Positions 59,681 through 64,000 of a DNA stretch of 64,000 bases are shown here, piece by piece (the stretch's first letter is position 1; each line of letters opens with the position of its first letter). Under the pieces are notes generated by a model. It saw only the letters and a program-made list of their open reading frames with translations, was not told where the DNA came from and searched no databases. The DNA comes from an uncultured Modestobacter sp. (GTDB lineage: Bacteria > Actinomycetota > Actinomycetes > Mycobacteriales > Geodermatophilaceae). The position numbers were made by a program, and so were the translations under genes. Where the stretch lies: the NCBI RefSeq assembly GCF_947486615.1, contig NZ_CANKUD010000001.1:124001-188000 (forward strand), in the 5' to 3' direction.

Positions 59681-61250
59681 GGGCCACCTCCCGGGTGAGC
59701 AGCTCGGTGGCCGGGTCGAAGTGGTCGGCGGCCTTGGCGACGACGCCGTCCAGGCCCTTGCCGCCGTCCGGGGAGCGCTTGGTGATGCCGAAGGTGCCGT
59801 CGGCGATGGCCTGGATCAGCCCCTGCGGGTGGTCGGCGATCCGTTCCAGCAGGTCGACCGCCTCGGTGAGCACGGTGTGGGCGCGGCGGTCGATGAACCC
59901 GCCGGGCTGCGGCGCGAAGTCCTCGTGCAGGTTGCCGGCGGCCTCCAGCACGTAGCGCACGTTGCGCAGCGCCAGGTCCCGGTCGGAGAGCCACGGGGTG
60001 ACCACGGCCTCGGTCATCATCCCGACCAGCAGGATGCCCTGGCCGGTGAGCGCCCCGGCGAGGTTGAAGAAGCCGTCCAGCAGGTAGCCGCGGAACACGT
60101 CGCCGGTCATGTGCTTGGTCGGCGGCATCCACTTCAGCGGGGCGTCGGGGAAGAGGCCGCGGGCCAGCAGCGCGTGGGCCAGCTCCAGCCGGAAGGACTC
60201 CGGCACCGCCGGGTCGATCTCGAAGGCGTGCCCCAGGCCCAGCTGCCAGTCGGCGAGCCCCGCCTCGTGTGCCAGGTGCTCGTTGAGCAGCTGGCTGACC
60301 GTGACGGTGTGCGCCTCGTCGACGGCGTCGGCGGTGGTGAGGTAGTTGTCCTCGCCGGTGTTGATGATGATCCCGGCGCGGGCGTGCACCATCCGGCTGA
60401 ACCGCTGGTCGACGAAGGTGCGGCGGGGGTTGATGTCGCGGAAGAGGATCCCGTACATCGCGTCGTTGAGCATCATGTCCAGCCGCTCCAGCCCGGCCAG
60501 CACGGCGATCTCGGGCATGCACAGCCCGGAGGCGTAGTTGGTCAGCCGGACGTAGCGGCCGAGCTCCGCGCTGACGTCGTCCAGCGCGGCGCGCATGAGC
60601 CGGAAGTTCTCCTGGGTGGCGTACGTGCCGGCGTAGCCGGTGCGGGTGGCGCCCTCGGGCACGTAGTCCAGCAGCGACTGCCCGGTGGAGCGGATGACGG
60701 CGATGACGTCGGCGCCGGCCCGGGCCGCGGCCTGGGCCTGCGGGATGTCCTCGTAGATGTCGCCGGTGGCCACGATCAGGTAGATCCACGGACGGCGGGG
60801 CGGGTCGCCGTGCGTGGCCACCAGCTCCTCCCGCCGCGCGCGGTTGGCGTCGATCCGGGCGATCCCGGCACCGACGGCGGCGCGGGCGGCCTCCCGGGCC
60901 TCGTCGGCGGCGGCGCCCTCGGGGACGGTGAACCGCGCGGTGCCGGCGCCGACCTTCTCGGCGAGCTCCTGCAGCGTGCCGCCGTCGGCGAGGGCGTGCC
61001 AGACCGGCAGGGCGACGCCGTGCTCCAGCCCGACCTGGTCGCGGACGGCGTCGACCACCCGGTTGACCCAGGGCACCTCCCCCTCGCCGTCCAGCGGGTC
61101 GGTGCCGGTGAGCCCGGCCAGGCGCAGCTGCGCGCGCTCCACGGAGACGGTCGTGTACGTCGCGGCCAGGTCGACCACCGGTGCCGCGGCCCGCGCGGCC
61201 AAGGCCCGCGCCCGCGCCACCAGCGCCGGGTCGAGCGCGAGCCGGCTCAT
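59673..61250 (-). CDS. kamD: Lysine 5,6-aminomutase alpha subunit
   Basis: This 525-aa subunit forms the PLP/TIM-barrel part of the mutase. Landmarks: WVNRVVDAVRDQVGLEHGVA, RPWIYLIVATGDIYEDIPQA, GYAGTYATQENFRLMRAALD, LTNYASGLCMPEIAVLAGLE RLDMMLNDAMYGILFRDINP and PPTKHMTGDVFRGYLLDGFF. Length is as expected. Its start is preceded by two direct copies of a palindromic 11-mer (61273-61307). Confidence 0.95.
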   Translation of the reverse strand: MSRLALDPALVARARALAARAAAPVVDLAATYTTVSVERAQLRLAGLTGTDPLDGEGEVPWVNRVVDAVRDQVGLEHGVALPVWHALADGGTLQELAEKVGAGTARFTVPEGAAADEAREAARAAVGAGIARIDANRARREELVATHGDPPRRPWIYLIVATGDIYEDIPQAQAAARAGADVIAVIRSTGQSLLDYVPEGATRTGYAGTYATQENFRLMRAALDDVSAELGRYVRLTNYASGLCMPEIAVLAGLERLDMMLNDAMYGILFRDINPRRTFVDQRFSRMVHARAGIIINTGEDNYLTTADAVDEAHTVTVSQLLNEHLAHEAGLADWQLGLGHAFEIDPAVPESFRLELAHALLARGLFPDAPLKWMPPTKHMTGDVFRGYLLDGFFNLAGALTGQGILLVGMMTEAVVTPWLSDRDLALRNVRYVLEAAGNLHEDFAPQPGGFIDRRAHTVLTEAVDLLERIADHPQGLIQAIADGTFGITKRSPDGGKGLDGVVAKAADHFDPATELLTREVARA

Positions 61251-61272
61251 CGCCCTCCCCCCAGCGCACTTG

Positions 61273-61307
61273 TTCGCGCGAAAGCGCGCGTGCTCGTTCG
61301 CGCGAAA
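61273..61307. repeat. Two direct copies of palindromic TTCGCGCGAAA upstream of kamD
   Basis: TTCGCGCGAAA at 61273-61283 and again at 61297-61307, 24 bp apart, inside the 67-bp gap between kamD and the amidohydrolase. The core TTCGCGCGAA is a perfect palindrome. It may be an internal operator of the lysine operon. Confidence 0.5.
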
Positions 61308-61317
61308 CCGCGGTGGG

Positions 61318-62835
61318 TCATCGGGGGGCTCCGATCGGGTGGCCGGCGACCAGGAGGTGCCGGCAGGTGGGGCGGGTCCGGGTGGTCAGGACGGCGGAGA
61401 GCGTCAGCTCGGTGGACCACAGCGCGAGGTCGGCCGGCGCGCCGACGGCGAGCGGGCCCTCCGGGTGCTCGGCCCGGGCGGCCACCCACCCGCCGTGGGT
61501 GGCCGCGTCGAAGGCGTCGAAGGGCCGCATCCCCGATCCCGGGGTGGTGTGGTCGATGGCGGCGAACACCCCGCCCCACGGGTCCAGCGGGGTGACCGGG
61601 GCGTCGCTGCCCAGCGCGACCGGGACGTCGGCGTCGACCAGGTCGGCCAGCGGGTTGGTCGCCACCGCCCGGGCGACCCCCAGCCGCTCGGCGTACATGC
61701 CCTCGGCCCCACCCCACAGCGCGTCGAACGCGGACTGCACGCTGGCCACCATCCCCCAGCGGCGCAGCCGGTCGATCGCGTCGGGGTCGACCATCTCCAG
61801 GTGCTCGAGCCGGTGCCGGCAGGCCCGGACGGCGTCGCGGCCGAGCTCGTCGACCACGGCCCCGACGGCGGTGAGCACCTGGGCGACCGCGGCGTCGCCG
61901 ATGACGTGGAAGCCGGCCTGGACGCCGGCGAGGGTGCAGGCGCGCAGGTGCTCGACCAGCTGCCCGGTCTCGAAGCGCAGCGCGCCGGTGGTCTCCGGGC
62001 GGTCGGTGTAGGGGCTGCTCAGCGCGGCGGTGTGCGAGCCGAACGCGCCGTCGCAGAACAGGTCACCGCCGGCGCCGGCCAGGCCGAGCTCCGCGACGAC
62101 GTCCAGACCGCCGCGCTCGAACAGCTCGCCCCAGTAGCCGAGCACACGCGGCCCGGGCTGCTCGGCGGCCAGCTGCAGCAGCCCGGCGAGGTCGTCGGCG
62201 CCGGAGACCTCGGGCCCGGCCATCTCGTGCACCGTGCCGATGCCCAGCGCCGCGGCGGCGTCGAGCGTGGCGCGCTGGGCGGTGCGCCGCTGCGCCGGGT
62301 CGACCGAGCCGTAGGCGAGCACCCGGGCGGCGTGGTGCGCGTCCAGCCGCAGCCGGCCGTCGGCGGAGAAGCCGGGCAGCCCGGTCACCTCCGGCAGGCG
62401 GTCCAGCAGGGCGGTGGAGACCGTGGCCGAGTGGACGTCGATCCGGGCCAGGTACGCCGGCCGGTCCCCCACGACGACGTCCAGGTCGTGCCGGGTCAGG
62501 CCGCGCCCCTCCGGCCAGGCCGTCTCGTCCCAGCCGGTGCCCAGCAGCACGCCGGTCGGTGCGGCCGCGGCGTGCTCGGCGACCCGGGCCAGCGCCGACC
62601 GCAGGCTGTCGGCGCCGGCGAGGTCCAGGCCGGTGAGCGCCAGCCCGGTGGCGGTGGCGTGCACGTGGGCGTCGACGAACGCCGGGGTGAGCAGTGCTCC
62701 CCCACCGTCGAGCACCCGCCCGGACGACGGGGCGTCAGCGGCCGGCCCCAGCCAGGCGATCCGGTCGGCGACCACGTGCACCGCCTGCCCGGGCCGGTCA
62801 CCGATCGTCACGTCCCGCACGAGCAGGTCGGTCAC
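61318..62835 (-). CDS. Amidohydrolase family protein in the lysine operon
   Basis: This 505-aa metal-dependent hydrolase has FVDAHVHATATGLALTG (metal His pair, about residues 53-69), GFHVIGDAAVAQVL, RHRLEHLEMVDPDAIDRLRR and ALGSDAPVTPLDPWGGVFAA I, the YtcJ-like amidohydrolase pattern. It starts at GTG 62835 overlapping the kdd stop. Its place in lysine fermentation is not defined in the pathway as known; it may release a lysine intermediate or an acylated precursor. Confidence 0.87.
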   Translation of the reverse strand: MTDLLVRDVTIGDRPGQAVHVVADRIAWLGPAADAPSSGRVLDGGGALLTPAFVDAHVHATATGLALTGLDLAGADSLRSALARVAEHAAAAPTGVLLGTGWDETAWPEGRGLTRHDLDVVVGDRPAYLARIDVHSATVSTALLDRLPEVTGLPGFSADGRLRLDAHHAARVLAYGSVDPAQRRTAQRATLDAAAALGIGTVHEMAGPEVSGADDLAGLLQLAAEQPGPRVLGYWGELFERGGLDVVAELGLAGAGGDLFCDGAFGSHTAALSSPYTDRPETTGALRFETGQLVEHLRACTLAGVQAGFHVIGDAAVAQVLTAVGAVVDELGRDAVRACRHRLEHLEMVDPDAIDRLRRWGMVASVQSAFDALWGGAEGMYAERLGVARAVATNPLADLVDADVPVALGSDAPVTPLDPWGGVFAAIDHTTPGSGMRPFDAFDAATHGGWVAARAEHPEGPLAVGAPADLALWSTELTLSAVLTTRTRPTCRHLLVAGHPIGAPR

Positions 62836-63869
62836 GAGGTGTGCACCCGTGGCTCGATCAGGGCCCGCACGCCCGGCGAGCGCCGGTACAGGTCCATCGC
62901 CAGGGCCGCGTGCCCCGGCGTGTAGCCGTTGCCCACCAGCATCGTCACGTCCGCCGCCATCCCCTCAGCTCCCAGGGCCGCCGCCGAGAACGACGTGGCC
63001 ATGGAGAAGAAGACCACGGTGCCGCCGTCGGCTGTCGCGAGGACCGCCCCGTGCTCGGCACCGGGGACGTCGACGCAGACCACGGTGACGTCGACCGGGT
63101 GGCCGACGGCCGCGGCGACGGCCAGCGGGTCGGTCGCGTCGGCCACCACCACCTCGTCGGCGAGCCCGGCGGCGCGCAGCGCGGTGGCCTCCCGCTCGTC
63201 CCGGACGACGCCGACCAGCCGGCCGGCGCGGGCGTCGCGCGCGGCGGCCAGGCTCAGCGACCCGGACTTCCCGGCCGCCCCCAGGACGGCGACCGAGGGG
63301 CGGTGGCCGGACCGGTGCACGACCCGCTCGGTGGCCGCCGGCGCCCCGCACACGTCCAGTACGGCGAGGGCGATCTCCTGGGGCAGGTCGTCGGGCAGCA
63401 CCGCGGCGATCGAGCGGGCGAAGAGCACGGCGGTGCCGGCGGTGGGCACCTGCTCGCTGCGACCGTCCCAGTGCGCCAGGCCGTCGGTGACCCGCAGCGG
63501 GGTGAGGGTGAGCGAGACCAGGGTGGCCACCCGCTGACCGGGCTCCAGGCCCAGCGGGGAGTCGTCGCCCACCTCGTCGACGACGCCGATGAGCATGCCG
63601 CCGGAGCCGGTGACCGGGTTGTGCATCTTGCCCCGGCTCTCGATGATCCCGAGCACCGCGGCCCGCACCGCCTCGCCGTCCCCGTCGTGCTGCTCGGCCA
63701 GCTGGCGGTAGGAGGCGGCGTCGAGGTTGACCCGGCGCACGGCGATGCGCACCTCGTCGGGTCCGATCCGGGGGTCGGGGTCCAGCCGGTGGGCGGCCTG
63801 GGGCAGCACCCCGGCCGGTTCGAGCACCCGGTGCACCCCGAGGCTGCGGTGCAGTGCGCTGATCGCCAC
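62832..63869 (-). CDS. kdd: L-erythro-3,5-diaminohexanoate dehydrogenase
   Basis: This 345-aa NAD(P)-dependent dehydrogenase oxidises 3,5-diaminohexanoate in lysine fermentation. SHowing features: RIAVRRVNLDAASYRQLAEQ, GIIESRGKMHNPVTGSGGML, a Rossmann motif VLGAAGKSGSLSLAAARDAR (about residues 192-211), VVFFSMATSFSAAALGAEG and MLVGNGYTPGHAALAMDLYR. These match Kdd. GTG 63869 begins the operon; a TAGGTT hexamer lies 36 nt upstream. Confidence 0.92.
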   Translation of the reverse strand: MAISALHRSLGVHRVLEPAGVLPQAAHRLDPDPRIGPDEVRIAVRRVNLDAASYRQLAEQHDGDGEAVRAAVLGIIESRGKMHNPVTGSGGMLIGVVDEVGDDSPLGLEPGQRVATLVSLTLTPLRVTDGLAHWDGRSEQVPTAGTAVLFARSIAAVLPDDLPQEIALAVLDVCGAPAATERVVHRSGHRPSVAVLGAAGKSGSLSLAAARDARAGRLVGVVRDEREATALRAAGLADEVVVADATDPLAVAAAVGHPVDVTVVCVDVPGAEHGAVLATADGGTVVFFSMATSFSAAALGAEGMAADVTMLVGNGYTPGHAALAMDLYRRSPGVRALIEPRVHTS

Positions 63870-63905
63870 CGTCGTCCCTTCGTCATCTCCGGCTCGACAC
63901 CGGAG

Positions 63906-63911
63906 AACCTA
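63906..63911 (-). promoter_or_regulatory. -10 candidate for the kdd-kal operon
   Basis: TAGGTT on the minus strand, 36 nt before GTG 63869. It would start a short leader that includes the AAGGGA ribosome-binding site. Confidence 0.4.
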
Positions 63912-63945
63912 GCGTGATGTCGGCCACGAGCCGTAGTTCTTCCCG

Positions 63946-63951
63946 TAGGGT
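63946..63951 (+). promoter_or_regulatory. -10 candidate for the rightward gene at the window edge
   Basis: TAGGGT about 42 nt before GTG 63994, divergent from kdd. Confidence 0.35.
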
Positions 63952-63993
63952 CGCCGTGTCGAGGCCCGACGTCCCGGTCGCACAGGAGTGCCA

Positions 63994-64000
63994 GTGCTGG
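63994..64000 (+). CDS. Start of a rightward gene (only two codons in window)
   Basis: GTG 63994 lies 5 nt after AGGAG (63984-63988). Two codons are visible (GTG CTG). Given its divergence from kdd it might be lysine 2,3-aminomutase or a regulator, but nothing in the window shows this. Confidence 0.35.

Overview
The window is very GC-rich with strong third-position G/C bias, frequent GTG starts and widespread 4-base ATGA/GTGA gene overlaps. RbpA, GarA, an FtsR-type MerR regulator, DUF881 proteins, a mycofactocin locus and polyprenol-mannose synthase identify it as chromosome of an aerobic actinobacterium. The gene content suggests Geodermatophilaceae (Blastococcus, Geodermatophilus or Modestobacter-like); the family name is inference.

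Layout. (1) 1-5.8 kb: inositol catabolism: the start of a probable Cgl0159-type aldolase, iolC, a divergent GntR regulator, a tautomerase, a FUSC-type exporter and an IolT-like sugar porter. Two matching operator-like sites flank the GntR gene. (2) 5.8-7.2 kb: a degenerate stretch with a hypothetical ORF and an esterase remnant. (3) 7.2-17.4 kb: a mycofactocin island: mftD, an SDR remnant, mftR, mftA (38-aa precursor), mftB, mftC, two SDRs, a MoxR ATPase plus VWA protein, two more SDRs and a second MftR-like TetR. mftE, mftF and mftG are not here. (4) 17.4-23.6 kb: a scarred region: a 3' fragment of tRNA-Pro(GGG), a broken epimerase, glcB, a broken tartronate-semialdehyde-reductase remnant, and a divergent MFS/TetR pair that shares the operator motif of the mycofactocin island. 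(5) 23.7-33.5 kb: the block known from Mycobacterium tuberculosis as pgsA2-Rv1823-Rv1824-Rv1825-gcvH-garA-Rv1828-Rv1829-Rv1830-gcvB, in the same order. (6) 33.5-49.5 kb: housekeeping and carbon metabolism: serine hydrolase, coaA, GNAT, PEBP, a beta-phosphoglucomutase/GH65 phosphorylase pair, an M50 peptidase, a two-component system with a coupled small membrane protein, an ABC exporter, a GH15 enzyme and an isochorismatase-fold hydrolase. (7) About 50.2 kb: a sequence that closely matches the actinobacterial dif consensus, suggesting the replication terminus. (8) 50.7-58.3 kb: lipoprotein, zinc-finger protein, GDPD, UMF1 MFS, thymidine kinase, rbpA behind a SigR-type promoter, fxsA, and the ppm1/lnt pair for lipoprotein and mannolipid maturation. 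(9) 58.5-63.9 kb: a beta-lysine fermentation operon (kdd, amidohydrolase, kamD, kamE, kal-like hotdog gene).

Recurring themes: many starts lie 6-8 nt after a TANNNT hexamer and look leaderless; perfect long hairpins end operons; a dispersed roughly 60-bp hairpin repeat follows several stop codons; and five decayed genes cluster in the scarred regions. Everything here was read by eye from the sequence. No database search was run, so family names rest on motifs and remembered homologues.
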